A DNA stretch of 64,000 nucleotides from Massilia sp. H6 (lineage in GTDB: Bacteria > Pseudomonadota > Gammaproteobacteria > Burkholderiales > Burkholderiaceae_D), in the NCBI RefSeq assembly GCF_024802625.1, contig NZ_CP103371.1, positions 1,178,001 to 1,242,000 of the forward strand, read 5' to 3'. Within the stretch, counting starts at the first letter, position 1. Every line of letters starts with the position of its first letter. A program made the translations under genes and the position numbers. Shown here one piece after another: positions 29,224 to 38,563 of this stretch. The notes beneath the pieces are model-generated. The model searched no databases. It was not told the origin of the DNA and was given only the letters and a program-made list of their open reading frames with translations.

Positions 29224-30480
29224 TTAGAAAACGAAATCGAGGGCGACGGCGCCGACGGTGACGGTGTCGTTGAAACCAGGCTGGGCATTGATGAACAGGC
29301 CGGCACCATTCTTTGGCTTGATGCGGTCGATCTGTGCCTTCAGTGCCACCGAGCTGGCGAAGTCCCAGCGCACGCCAACCGTGTCGGTGGTACGCTCGCC
29401 CTGGCCCACGCCGGTGTTGGGCAGGCGGCGCACGCCGGCGCCAAGCGCCTGCATGGTCGGGGTGCAGGCGGCCGGGAAGCCGGCCGGGCAGGCTGCCGGT
29501 ACGGTGTTGACGATGGCGCGGTCGATCTTCAGTTCGCTATGGGTGTAGTACGGCAGGAACTTGCCGATACGGTAGCCGGCCATCACATACCACGAGCTGG
29601 TGTCGTTGATATAGGTCTTGCTCTTGCGCTTGGCGAACTCGGTCTGGACCACGATGTTGTTCCAGTCCATCGACATGCCCAGCGAACTGAACTGTCCGCG
29701 CTTGTCCTTGGCTTCGATTTCGGCAGCCAGCGGGGCCAGCTGCGGGAAACGATAGCCGGCGCCGGCGGCGCGCAGGCCGCTTACCAGGCTGTTGAGCGAG
29801 GTCGAATCTTCGATGGTGATGTCGGTAATGGCATGACCGGCGCGCACGATGAACGGGCCATGCTCGGCGCTGACATTCAGGGCGTAGACGTTATCGCCTT
29901 CGGCATGGAGGTTGCCCGAGATTGGCGACTTCACGCTGCCATAGGCCAGCTGCGAAGTAACGGTGGTGTCGCCGAATCCGTGCTGCCAGGTGACGTCAAG
30001 ACCGTCGACGCTGCTGAACGGCACCTGCGAATAGACTTCCGCCGGTGGGCGCAGCATGGTGTTGGCGTAGCCGACGTTGCGGTAATCCGAGATCATGAAG
30101 ACCGGCAGGCCGACGCGGCCGACGCGAATGCTGACTTCGTCGGAAATACGGAACTTGGCAAACGCCCAGCTCAGTTCGGCGCCGTAGCCGGGTTCTGCAT
30201 CCTTGCGCACCAGGCCCTGGGCGGTCAGCGAGATCCAGCTATTGACCGGCATGTCGGCTTGCAGGCCGAGGTTCGAGTCGATGCCGGTACGGAAATTCTG
30301 CGACGAACCGCTGGCCTGGTTCGGACGGGCGAATTCGGCACCCTTGACGTCAGCATACGTCAGCGCGGCAGTACCGAAGCCACTGACCTTGATGGCAGGA
30401 AAGCCGGCGCTTTCTTGCGCGAAGCTCATGGAAGTTGCCAGCGGAAGCGCCAGCAGGGTAGCAATCAAACGTTTTTTCAT
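29224..30480 (-). CDS. Outer-membrane porin-like protein
   Basis: The 418-residue product has a signal peptide (MKKRLIATLLALPLATSMSF) and many alternating amphipathic strands. It ends in aromatic Phe (VGAVALDFVF), the hallmark of BAM-inserted beta barrels. It lacks an obvious Gram-negative porin family motif. It is probably expressed with the PstS-like gene. The solute is unknown. Confidence 0.82.
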   Translation of the reverse strand: MKKRLIATLLALPLATSMSFAQESAGFPAIKVSGFGTAALTYADVKGAEFARPNQASGSSQNFRTGIDSNLGLQADMPVNSWISLTAQGLVRKDAEPGYGAELSWAFAKFRISDEVSIRVGRVGLPVFMISDYRNVGYANTMLRPPAEVYSQVPFSSVDGLDVTWQHGFGDTTVTSQLAYGSVKSPISGNLHAEGDNVYALNVSAEHGPFIVRAGHAITDITIEDSTSLNSLVSGLRAAGAGYRFPQLAPLAAEIEAKDKRGQFSSLGMSMDWNNIVVQTEFAKRKSKTYINDTSSWYVMAGYRIGKFLPYYTHSELKIDRAIVNTVPAACPAGFPAACTPTMQALGAGVRRLPNTGVGQGERTTDTVGVRWDFASSVALKAQIDRIKPKNGAGLFINAQPGFNDTVTVGAVALDFVF

Positions 30481-30721
30481 AATGACTCTTATCGCGCTCA
30501 GGGTGCGTTCGTTTCACGGGAAGGAAGGGTGCCGGCAACAGCGCAGGGCTGTCATCAGCGCCGGTACAGGAATCATTCTATCCACTGAGCAATCTTGCCG
30601 GGAGGAATTTGATGAAAATGAGGGAATTTGTAGGATAAATACTACATTGCTCTAAAAAATAGAACGTGTCAGGGTCGGCAAGGCTTGCCTGGCCAGCGCC
30701 GAAGCCGGCCAGCGTACTCGC

Positions 30722-31075
30722 CTAGCTGCCGCGGTAGGTAGAGTACGACCAGGGCGTCATGACCAGCGGAACATGGTAGTTCTGGGTGGCGTCGGCCAGG
30801 CCGAAGGCAATCACGATCCGGTCCAGGAAGCGCGGCGCGGGCAGGGCAATGCCGCAGGCGGCGAAATAGTCGCCTGCATGAAAGACCAGTTCGTATTGTC
30901 CGGCGCGCAAGGCTTCGCCCTCGAGCAGCGCGGCGCCGCAGCGCCCGTCGGTATTGGTCAGGTCGGACTTGACCAGGGTACGGCTGCCGCCATCGACGGC
31001 GAACAGCTCGACCTTGACGCCGGCGCCGGGCCGCCCATGGGCGGTGTCGAGGACGTGGGTGGACAGTTTGCCCAT
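30722..31075 (-). CDS. uraH: 5-hydroxyisourate hydrolase
   Basis: This transthyretin-like enzyme hydrolyses 5-hydroxyisourate, the first product of urate oxidation. The 117-residue product shows the family motifs LSTHVLDTAHGRPGAGV near the start and the C-terminal YHVPLVMTPWSYSTYRGS with the YRGS tetrapeptide. I chose the ATG at 31075 (MGKLSTHVLD). It is divergent from puuE across about 100 bp. Confidence 0.95.
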   Translation of the reverse strand: MGKLSTHVLDTAHGRPGAGVKVELFAVDGGSRTLVKSDLTNTDGRCGAALLEGEALRAGQYELVFHAGDYFAACGIALPAPRFLDRIVIAFGLADATQNYHVPLVMTPWSYSTYRGS

Positions 31076-31116
31076 GCGGCTTCCCTTTCTGATGGATGAG
31101 TTGAACCAGGTAGGCA

Positions 31117-31150
31117 ATCATATACTCTTGTGCGTGCTGCAATATATGAT
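31117..31150. promoter_or_regulatory. Inverted repeat between uraH and puuE
   Basis: ATCATATA at 31117-31124 and TATATGAT at 31143-31150 form 8-bp arms with an 18-nt spacer between divergent purine genes. This is a candidate operator. No regulator is identified in the window. Confidence 0.5.
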
Positions 31151-31178
31151 GGCCGATATACCCGCCTCTTGAGCGACC

Positions 31179-32132
31179 ATGGACACCTATTCACACTATC
31201 CGCGCGATTTGGCCGGCTACGGCCGCAACCCGCCCCACCCGCAATGGCCGGGCCAGGCCCGGATTGCCCTGCAATTCGTGCTCAACTACGAAGAGGGCGG
31301 CGAAAACAGCGTGCTGCATGGCGACGCAGGGTCGGAAACCTTTTTGTCCGAGATCATCGGCGCGGCGAGCTACCCGATGCGCCACATGAGCATGGAGTCG
31401 CTCTACGAATACGGGTCGCGCGCCGGCTTGTGGCGGGTGCTGCGCCTGTTCGAGCAGCGCGGCCTGCCGCTGACGGTGTTCGCGGTCGCGATGGCGCTCA
31501 AGCGCAATCCCGAGGCGGTGGCGGCTTTTCGCGAACTGGGACACGAGATTGCCTGCCACGGGCTGCGCTGGATTTCTTACCAGCAGATCGATGCGGCCAC
31601 CGAACGCGCCCACATGGCGCAGGCGGTGGAGATCTTTCGCGAGCTGCTGGGCGCAGCGCCGCTGGGCTGGTACACCGGGCGCGATTCGCCCAATACGCGC
31701 AGGCTGGTGGTCGAGCACGGCGGCTTTGCCTACGATGCCGACCACTACGGCGACGACCTGCCGTTCTGGCAACAGGTGGCGGTGGGCGGCCCCGGCGGCG
31801 AGCAGTCGTCCCAGCCGCACCTGGTGGTGCCGTACACGCTCGACACCAACGACATGCGCTTTGCCGCCATGCAGGGTTTTAATTCCGGCACCCAGTTTTT
31901 CGACTATCTGAAAGACGCTTTCGACGTGCTCTACGCCGAGGGCGACCCGAACGGCCTGGACCAGCCCAAGATGCTGTCGGTCGGCCTGCATTGCCGCCTG
32001 GTAGGGCGGCCGGGGCGGGCGGCGGCGCTGGCGCGCTTTCTTGATTACGTGCAGGGCCACCCGCATGTCTGGATCACGCGCCGCATCGATATCGCGCAAC
32101 ACTGGAAAACAGTGCATCCTTGCCCACTATAA
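31179..32132 (+). CDS. puuE: Allantoinase PuuE (polysaccharide-deacetylase fold)
   Basis: PuuE is a metal-independent allantoinase that opens allantoin to allantoate. The 317-residue product starts DTYSHYPRDLAGYGRNPPHP, the diagnostic beginning of the family. It also shows FVLNYEEGGENSVLHGD, EIACHGLRWISYQ and DTNDMRFA. It is divergent from uraH and 133 bp before xdhA, so it belongs to the ureide block. Confidence 0.93.
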   Translation: MDTYSHYPRDLAGYGRNPPHPQWPGQARIALQFVLNYEEGGENSVLHGDAGSETFLSEIIGAASYPMRHMSMESLYEYGSRAGLWRVLRLFEQRGLPLTVFAVAMALKRNPEAVAAFRELGHEIACHGLRWISYQQIDAATERAHMAQAVEIFRELLGAAPLGWYTGRDSPNTRRLVVEHGGFAYDADHYGDDLPFWQQVAVGGPGGEQSSQPHLVVPYTLDTNDMRFAAMQGFNSGTQFFDYLKDAFDVLYAEGDPNGLDQPKMLSVGLHCRLVGRPGRAAALARFLDYVQGHPHVWITRRIDIAQHWKTVHPCPL

Positions 32133-32146
32133 GGCTGCCGGGCGAT

Positions 32147-32194
32147 GCATAAGATATGCTTATATATTGATAAGCTTTATATGCAAAATCTTAT
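32147..32194. promoter_or_regulatory. Nested inverted repeats upstream of xdhA
   Basis: This AT-rich stretch in a GC-rich region contains GCATA-AGA-TATGC (32147-32159), GCTTAT/ATAAGC (32158-32163 and 32170-32175) and ATAAGAT/ATCTTAT (32149-32155 and 32188-32194). It probably holds the promoter and an operator of the xdhABC-guaD operon. Confidence 0.55.
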
Positions 32195-32265
32195 AGATTG
32201 AGTGGCCGGGGGTGGTAGCCTTCCGCCCTCGGCGTATAGCCGCAGACAACCAGACGAGACCCACG

Positions 32266-33762
32266 ATGCCAGACCCGATCCGATTCTATTACCGTGGCGC
32301 CGTACAGGAAGTGCGCGATGCGGCGCCGACCCGGACCATCTTGCAGCACCTGCGCGAAGACCTGCACTGCACCGGCACCAAAGAAGGCTGCGCGGAAGGC
32401 GACTGCGGTGCCTGCACCGTCGTGACCGGCTCGCTCGAAGACGGCGAGCTGGTACTCAAGGCAGTCAATTCCTGCATCCAGTTCTTGCCCACGCTCGACG
32501 GCCAGGCACTGTTCACGGTAGAAGACCTGCAACATCCCGACGGCAGCCTGCACCCGGTGCAGCAGGCGCTGGTGGAATGCCACGGATCGCAGTGCGGTTT
32601 TTGCACGCCCGGTTTCGCCATGTCGCTGTGGGGCATGTACCTCAAGCAGGAAAGCCACGGGCTTTCCGGCCGCCCGCCGTCGCGTTGCCAGATCGATGAG
32701 GCCCTGTCGGGCAACCTGTGTCGCTGCACCGGCTACTGCCCGATCATCGACGCGGCCCGCCGCATGGTCGAGCTGCCACCTCGCGCGTTCGACCGCGCCG
32801 CGCTGGCCGAACGCCTGCAAGGGCTGCAGCGCGCGCACGGATGGCACTACGAAGCGCAGGGAGCGCGCTTTCACACGCCGCGCACGCTCGATGAACTGGT
32901 CGGACTGCGCGCGGCGCATCCGGCGGCGCTGCTGCTGGCCGGCTCGACCGATGTCGGCCTGTGGGTCACCAAGCAGATGCGCGAGCTCGGCGACATCATC
33001 TACCTGGGCCAGGTCGACGCACTCAAGACGATCGCGCAAGCAGATGGCATGCTCAGCATCGGCGCGGGTGTGACCCTGAACGACGCCTATGCGGCCGTGT
33101 GCCGCCACTACCCGGCCGAGCTGGGCGAGATGTGGCAGCGCTTTGCCTCGCTGCCGATCCGCAATGCCGGCACCCTGGGCGGCAATGTCGCCAACGGCTC
33201 GCCGATCGGCGACTCGATGCCGTGGCTCATTGCGCTGGGCAGCACGCTGGTGCTGCGCGGCGCCGACGGCGAACGCGAGCTGGCGCTGGAAGAGTTTTAT
33301 CTTGGCTACCAGCAGAAAGACTTGCGCGCCGGCGAATTCGTGCAGGCCGTGCGCATTCCGCTGCCACGCGCCGGGGTGCGCATGCGCACCTATAAACTGG
33401 CCAAGCGCTTCGACCAGGATATCTCGGCCGTGTGCGCCGCCTTTGCCATCACGCTCGATGGCGCGCAGGTAACCAGCGCGCGCATCGCCTTTGGCGGCAT
33501 GGCCGCCACCCCCAAGCGCGCCGCTGGCGCCGAAGCGGCGCTGGTAGGGCAGCCATGGAACGAAACGGCGCTGCGCGCCGCCATGGCAGCCATGGCGCAA
33601 GACTACGCGCCGCTGAGCGACATGCGCGCATCGAGCAGCTACCGCATGCAGGCCGCGGCCAACTTGCTGCGCCGCTTCTGGCTGGAGACGCGGCTCGACG
33701 ATCCGCTCCCGGCCACCGCCGTCAACGCATTTGCCGCCGGCACCGCAGGAGGTCGAGCATGA
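32266..33762 (+). CDS. xdhA: Xanthine dehydrogenase small subunit
   Basis: XdhA carries the iron-sulfur clusters and FAD of xanthine dehydrogenase, which oxidises hypoxanthine to xanthine and urate. The 498-residue protein shows the plant-type cluster motif [14 protein letters not shown] second [2Fe-2S] domain follows ([12 protein letters not shown] and [12 protein letters not shown]), then the FAD domain with [12 protein letters not shown]. The ATG at 32266 fits homologues. The stop overlaps the xdhB ATG. Confidence 0.96.
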   Translation: MPDPIRFYYRGAVQEVRDAAPTRTILQHLREDLHCTGTKEGCAEGDCGACTVVTGSLEDGELVLKAVNSCIQFLPTLDGQALFTVEDLQHPDGSLHPVQQALVECHGSQCGFCTPGFAMSLWGMYLKQESHGLSGRPPSRCQIDEALSGNLCRCTGYCPIIDAARRMVELPPRAFDRAALAERLQGLQRAHGWHYEAQGARFHTPRTLDELVGLRAAHPAALLLAGSTDVGLWVTKQMRELGDIIYLGQVDALKTIAQADGMLSIGAGVTLNDAYAAVCRHYPAELGEMWQRFASLPIRNAGTLGGNVANGSPIGDSMPWLIALGSTLVLRGADGERELALEEFYLGYQQKDLRAGEFVQAVRIPLPRAGVRMRTYKLAKRFDQDISAVCAAFAITLDGAQVTSARIAFGGMAATPKRAAGAEAALVGQPWNETALRAAMAAMAQDYAPLSDMRASSSYRMQAAANLLRRFWLETRLDDPLPATAVNAFAAGTAGGRA

Positions 33763-36104
33763 ACGACGCAGGCACCCGCCCCACGCTGGCCGAGGCCGGC
33801 ACGGCGCCATGGAGCGAAGTTGGCCGCGCGCGGCCACATGAGTCGAGTGTGCTGCACGTGCTCGGCCAGGCCACCTATACCGACGACATTCCCGAAATCG
33901 CCGGCACGCTGCACGCCGCGCTCGGCCTGTCCGAGCGCGCCCACGCGCGCATCACGGCGATCGACGTCGAACCCGTGCGCGCCAGCCGCGGCGTGGTGGC
34001 GGTGCTGCTGGCGCGCGACATTCCAGGCCTGAACGACTGCGGCCCGATCATCCACGACGACCCGATCCTGGCCGATGGCAAGGTAGAGTACGTCGGGCAG
34101 CCGGTATTCATCGTGGTGGCCGACACCCACGACAACGCCCGTCGGGCGGCCCGGCTCGCGACGCTCGCGTACGAAGATCTGCCCGCCATCCTGACCCCGC
34201 AGCAGGCGCGCGCGGCCCAGTCTTATGTGCTGCCGCCGATGCGCCTGGCGCGCGGCGACGCCCAGGGCGCCTTTGCGCGGGCGCCGCATGTCGCCAAGGG
34301 CGAGCTGTACGTGGGCGGGCAGGAACAGTTCTACCTGGAAGGCCAGATCGCCTATGCGATTGCAGGCGAGGACCGCGGCATGCACGTGTATTGCTCGACC
34401 CAGCACCCGAGCGAGATGCAGCACGTGGTCGCGCACGCGCTCGGCCTGCATTCGCACCACGTGGTGGTGGAATGCCGCCGCATGGGGGGCGGCTTCGGCG
34501 GCAAGGAATCGCAGTCGGCGCTGTGGGCGTGCGCCGCCGCGATCGCCGCGGCGCGCCTGCGCCGCCCGGTCAAGCTGCGCGCCGACCGCGACGACGACAT
34601 GCTCGTTACCGGCAAGCGCCACTGCTTCCATTACCAATACGAGGCCGGCTACGACGATGACGGGCGCATAGTCGCGGCCAGGGTCGACATGGTCACCCGC
34701 GCCGGCTATTCGGCCGACCTGTCGGGACCAGTCGCCACGCGCGCCGTCTGCCACTTCGACAATACCTATTATTTGTCCGATGTCGAGATCCGCGCCGCCT
34801 GCGGCAAGACCAATACCCAGTCCAACACCGCCTTCCGCGGTTTTGGTGGGCCGCAGGGCGCGATCGCCATCGAATACGTGATCGACGAGATCGCGCGCAA
34901 GCTCGGACGCGACCCGCTCGACATCCGGCGCCTGAATTTCTACGGCGGCCCAGGGCGAAACGTCACGCCTTACGGCCAGACCATCGTCGACAACGTGATC
35001 CACGAGCTGGTGGCCGAGCTGGAACAAACCAGCGACTACCGTGCCCGCCGCGCCGCCATCGCCGAGTACAACCGCACCAGTCCGGTGCTCAAGAAAGGCC
35101 TGGCGCTCACGCCCGTGAAATTCGGTATTGCCTTCAATGTCACCCACCTGAACCAGGCCGGCGCGCTGGTGCACGTGTATGTCGACGGCTCGATTCTGGT
35201 CAACCATGGCGGCACCGAAATGGGGCAGGGCATCAATACCAAGGTGATGCAGGTGGTCGCGCACGAGCTGGGGGTGGATCTCGAGCGGGTACGCGCCACC
35301 GCCACCAACACCAGCAAGGTGGCCAATACCTCGGCCACCGCCGCTTCGACCGGCGCTGACCTGAACGGCAAGGCGGCGCAGGATGCCGCCCGCAAGATCC
35401 GCGAGCGCCTGGCGGCCTTCGTCGCCGCGCAGTTCGGCGGTGACGCCTGCGACGTGCGCTTTGCCGACGACACCGTGTTCGTGGCCGGGCAGGCACTGCG
35501 CTTCGGCGACGTCGTGGCCAAGGCCTACCTGGCGCGGGTGCAGCTGTGGTCAAGCGGCTTCTATGCCACGCCTGGCCTGCACTGGGACCCCAAGACCATG
35601 AACGGCCATCCGTTCTCTTACTACGCCTACGGCGCGGCGGTGTCGGAAGTGGTGCTCGACACCCTCACCGGCGAATGGAAGCTGCTGCGCGCCGATGCCC
35701 TCTACGACGCCGGCAATTCGCTCAATCCAGCGATCGACATCGGCCAGGTCGAAGGCGCCTTCATCCAGGGCATGGGCTGGCTCACCACCGAAGAGCTGTG
35801 GTGGAACCCGAGCGGCAAGTTGATGACCCACGCGCCATCGACCTACAAGATTCCCGGCATTTCGGACTGCCCGGAGGATTTCCGCGTGCGCCTGTTCAAG
35901 AACCGCAATGTCGAGGACAGCATCCACCGCTCCAAGGCCGTCGGCGAGCCGCCGCTGCTGTTGCCGTTCTCGGTGTTCTTCGCGATCCGTGACGCCATCT
36001 CGGCCGTGGGCGAGCATGCGCTCAATCCGCCCCTGAACGCGCCGGCAACCTGCGAGGAAATCCTCAGGGCGCTGGCGGCGCTCGACGCTGCGCGGGGCGC
36101 ATGA
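33759..36104 (+). CDS. xdhB: Xanthine dehydrogenase molybdopterin subunit
   Basis: XdhB holds the molybdenum cofactor and active site. The 781-residue product shows [15 protein letters not shown], the RGFGGPQG loop and the [19 protein letters not shown] block with the catalytic Glu. It starts at ATG 33759, overlapping the xdhA stop by 4 nt, so translation is coupled. Confidence 0.96.
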   Translation: MNDAGTRPTLAEAGTAPWSEVGRARPHESSVLHVLGQATYTDDIPEIAGTLHAALGLSERAHARITAIDVEPVRASRGVVAVLLARDIPGLNDCGPIIHDDPILADGKVEYVGQPVFIVVADTHDNARRAARLATLAYEDLPAILTPQQARAAQSYVLPPMRLARGDAQGAFARAPHVAKGELYVGGQEQFYLEGQIAYAIAGEDRGMHVYCSTQHPSEMQHVVAHALGLHSHHVVVECRRMGGGFGGKESQSALWACAAAIAAARLRRPVKLRADRDDDMLVTGKRHCFHYQYEAGYDDDGRIVAARVDMVTRAGYSADLSGPVATRAVCHFDNTYYLSDVEIRAACGKTNTQSNTAFRGFGGPQGAIAIEYVIDEIARKLGRDPLDIRRLNFYGGPGRNVTPYGQTIVDNVIHELVAELEQTSDYRARRAAIAEYNRTSPVLKKGLALTPVKFGIAFNVTHLNQAGALVHVYVDGSILVNHGGTEMGQGINTKVMQVVAHELGVDLERVRATATNTSKVANTSATAASTGADLNGKAAQDAARKIRERLAAFVAAQFGGDACDVRFADDTVFVAGQALRFGDVVAKAYLARVQLWSSGFYATPGLHWDPKTMNGHPFSYYAYGAAVSEVVLDTLTGEWKLLRADALYDAGNSLNPAIDIGQVEGAFIQGMGWLTTEELWWNPSGKLMTHAPSTYKIPGISDCPEDFRVRLFKNRNVEDSIHRSKAVGEPPLLLPFSVFFAIRDAISAVGEHALNPPLNAPATCEEILRALAALDAARGA

Positions 36105-37108
36105 TGATCGAGGGATTGAACGCCGCGCTCCGGGAGCCGGCCGTGCTGGTGACGGTCGCCCGCGTCGAGGGCTCGGTGCCACGCGAGCCGGGCGCGCGCA
36201 TGCTGGTGCAAGCCGGGCGCTTTGATGGCACAGTCGGCGGCGGCCACCTGGAACACCGCGCGCTGGAGATCGCGCGCGGCATGCTCGCAAGCAGGTCCGG
36301 CGCGCATATCGCGCGCTTTGCCCTGGGTCCGAGCCTGGGGCAGTGCTGCGGGGGCGTTGCCTACCTGGCGTTCGAAGTGGCCGATCCGGCGCAGCTGGCG
36401 CTGCTCGAGGCGCGCCGCGACCAGGACACCTGGCGCATCGTGGCGATCGACGATGCGGCCGCGCCACCGATGCCGGCAGGCCCGGCGGGTCTGTTCGACG
36501 CGCTCGGGCGCCAGCTTGCCGGCGGCGCCGTTCCCGCCTTCGACCGCACGCTCGGCACCCACGTGATGGAGCAGGGCGGGCGCCGCTGGCTGGTCGACGC
36601 GGTGCTCGCCCCGCGTGCCCACCTGATGCTGTTCGGCGCCGGCCATGTCGGCGCCGCCATCGTGCGCGCATTGGCCGAGCTGCCCTGCCGCGTCACCTGG
36701 GTCGACGAGCGCGACGACCTGTTTCCGGCGGCCTTGCCCGCCAACGTGTCGGTCGAAGCGACCGACACGCCTGAAGCGCTGGTCGAGAGCGCGCCGCAGG
36801 GCACCAGCTTTTTGGTCATGACGCACAGCCACGCGCTTGACCTGCGCCTGTCGCACGCGATATTGTCGCGCCCCGGCAGCCACTGGTTCGGCCTGATCGG
36901 ATCGCTGACCAAGCGGCGCCAGTTCGAGCACCGCCTGCGCGAACGCGGCCTCGACGCCGCGCGCCTCGACGCCATGGTCTGCCCGATCGGCCTGCCCGGC
37001 ATCGAGGGCAAGGCCCCGGCCGTGATCGCGGCCTCGGTGGCGGCCCAGCTGCTCAGCGTTTGGGAAGCAGCTGCCCGTCCCTCTGACGTTTCAACGGAAT
37101 TGACCTGA
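36101..37108 (+). CDS. xdhC: Xanthine dehydrogenase accessory protein XdhC
   Basis: XdhC binds molybdenum cofactor and inserts the sulfurated form into XdhB. The 335-residue product has the N-terminal VTVARVEGSVPREPGARMLV and GGGHLEHRALEIAR motifs and a C-terminal Rossmann-like domain (LFGAGHVGAAIVRAL). It overlaps xdhB by 4 nt and guaD by 1 nt. Confidence 0.95.
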   Translation: MMIEGLNAALREPAVLVTVARVEGSVPREPGARMLVQAGRFDGTVGGGHLEHRALEIARGMLASRSGAHIARFALGPSLGQCCGGVAYLAFEVADPAQLALLEARRDQDTWRIVAIDDAAAPPMPAGPAGLFDALGRQLAGGAVPAFDRTLGTHVMEQGGRRWLVDAVLAPRAHLMLFGAGHVGAAIVRALAELPCRVTWVDERDDLFPAALPANVSVEATDTPEALVESAPQGTSFLVMTHSHALDLRLSHAILSRPGSHWFGLIGSLTKRRQFEHRLRERGLDAARLDAMVCPIGLPGIEGKAPAVIAASVAAQLLSVWEAAARPSDVSTELT

Positions 37109-38418
37109 TGTCCATTGCCATCCCCGACGTGCAAGCCTACCGCGCGAGCCTGCTGCATTTCCACGCCGACCCGGCCTTTCATGCCGACGCCCACGCCTTT
37201 CACGAAGATGGCCTGCTGGTCATCGAGAACGGCCGCGTCCGGGCCGCGGGCGACTATGCGAAGCTTGCCTGCACCTTGCCCGACGGCGTCACCCCGGTCG
37301 ACTACCGCGGCTGCCTGATCTCGCCCGGCTTCATCGACACCCACCTGCATTTTCCGCAGACCGACATGATCGCCTCTCCCAGCCCGGGCCTGCTGCCCTG
37401 GCTGGAGACCTATACCTTTCCGACCGAGCGCCGCTTCGACGATCCCGAGCATGCGCGCGCGACCGCCGAGTTTTTCCTGGACGAGCTGCTGCGCTGCGGC
37501 ACCACCACGGCGGTGGTGTATTGCACCGTGCACCGCGAGTCGGTCGATACCTTCTTCGAGGCTAGCCAGGCGCGCAATCTGCGCATGGTCGCCGGCAAGG
37601 TGCTGATGGACCGCCACTGCCCGGACTTCTTGCGCGATATCGAGGGCAGCGTCGGCGACAGCGCCGACCTGATCGAAAAATGGCACCAGCGCGGCCGCGC
37701 GCTATATGCGATCACGCCGCGCTTTGCCCCGACCTCGACCGACGCCCAGCTGCGCGCCACTGGCGAACTGGCGGCGGCCTATCCCGACACCTTCATCCAG
37801 ACCCATGTCTCGGAAAACCAGGACGAATGCGCCTGGGTGGGCGAGCTGCATCCGCAGGCGCGCAGCTATCTCGACGTGTATGAGCGCTTCGGCCTGATGC
37901 GCCCGCGGGCGCTGTTCGGCCACTGCATCTGGCTCGACGACGAAGACTTCGCGCGCATGACGGCAACCGGTGCCGCGGCGGCCGTCTGCCCGACCTCGAA
38001 CCTGTTTCTGGGCAGCGGCCTGTTCGACTTCGACCGCGCCGACCGCGCCCGCACCCAGCTCGCGCTCGGCACCGACGTTGGCGCCGGCACCTCGTTCTCG
38101 ATGCTGCAAACCATGAACGAAGCCTACAAGGTGGCGCGCATGAAGGGCAGTTACCTGAAGGCGGAGCGCATGTTCTACCTGGCCACCCTGGGCGCGGCGC
38201 GCGCCATGGACCTGGAAGGCACGATCGGCAGCTTCGCGCCGGGCACCGAGGCCGACTTCATCGTGCTCGACCCGCAATCGACGCCTTTGCTGGCGCGCAG
38301 GACCTGCCGGCTGCAGTCGCTCGAAGAACTGCTGTTCGCGCTGGCGCTGCTGGGAGACGACCGGGCGGTAAAGGCGACGTACTCGATGGGCGCGCTGGTG
38401 CACACCCGCCAGGGGTAG
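37108..38418 (+). CDS. guaD: Guanine deaminase
   Basis: GuaD deaminates guanine to xanthine, feeding XDH. The 436-residue amidohydrolase has its zinc ligands in FIDTHLHFPQTDM, QTHVSENQDECAWV and HCIWLDDEDFARM, and the Asp in LGTDVGAGTSFSML. It is the last gene of the tightly coupled xdhABC-guaD operon. Confidence 0.95.
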   Translation: MSIAIPDVQAYRASLLHFHADPAFHADAHAFHEDGLLVIENGRVRAAGDYAKLACTLPDGVTPVDYRGCLISPGFIDTHLHFPQTDMIASPSPGLLPWLETYTFPTERRFDDPEHARATAEFFLDELLRCGTTTAVVYCTVHRESVDTFFEASQARNLRMVAGKVLMDRHCPDFLRDIEGSVGDSADLIEKWHQRGRALYAITPRFAPTSTDAQLRATGELAAAYPDTFIQTHVSENQDECAWVGELHPQARSYLDVYERFGLMRPRALFGHCIWLDDEDFARMTATGAAAAVCPTSNLFLGSGLFDFDRADRARTQLALGTDVGAGTSFSMLQTMNEAYKVARMKGSYLKAERMFYLATLGAARAMDLEGTIGSFAPGTEADFIVLDPQSTPLLARRTCRLQSLEELLFALALLGDDRAVKATYSMGALVHTRQG

Positions 38419-38563
38419 ATCGAGCGCGTGGGCGCTGCTACTGCACCTGGCGCTGCCGGCTGGCTGTATTGCCAACCCCAACCCAACCGGTTAGAGTTGC
38501 GCGGGCAGCGCGTGCCCCGGGCCGCGCTTTACAGCGAAGTCACCGCACCAGAGAGCCAACAAC

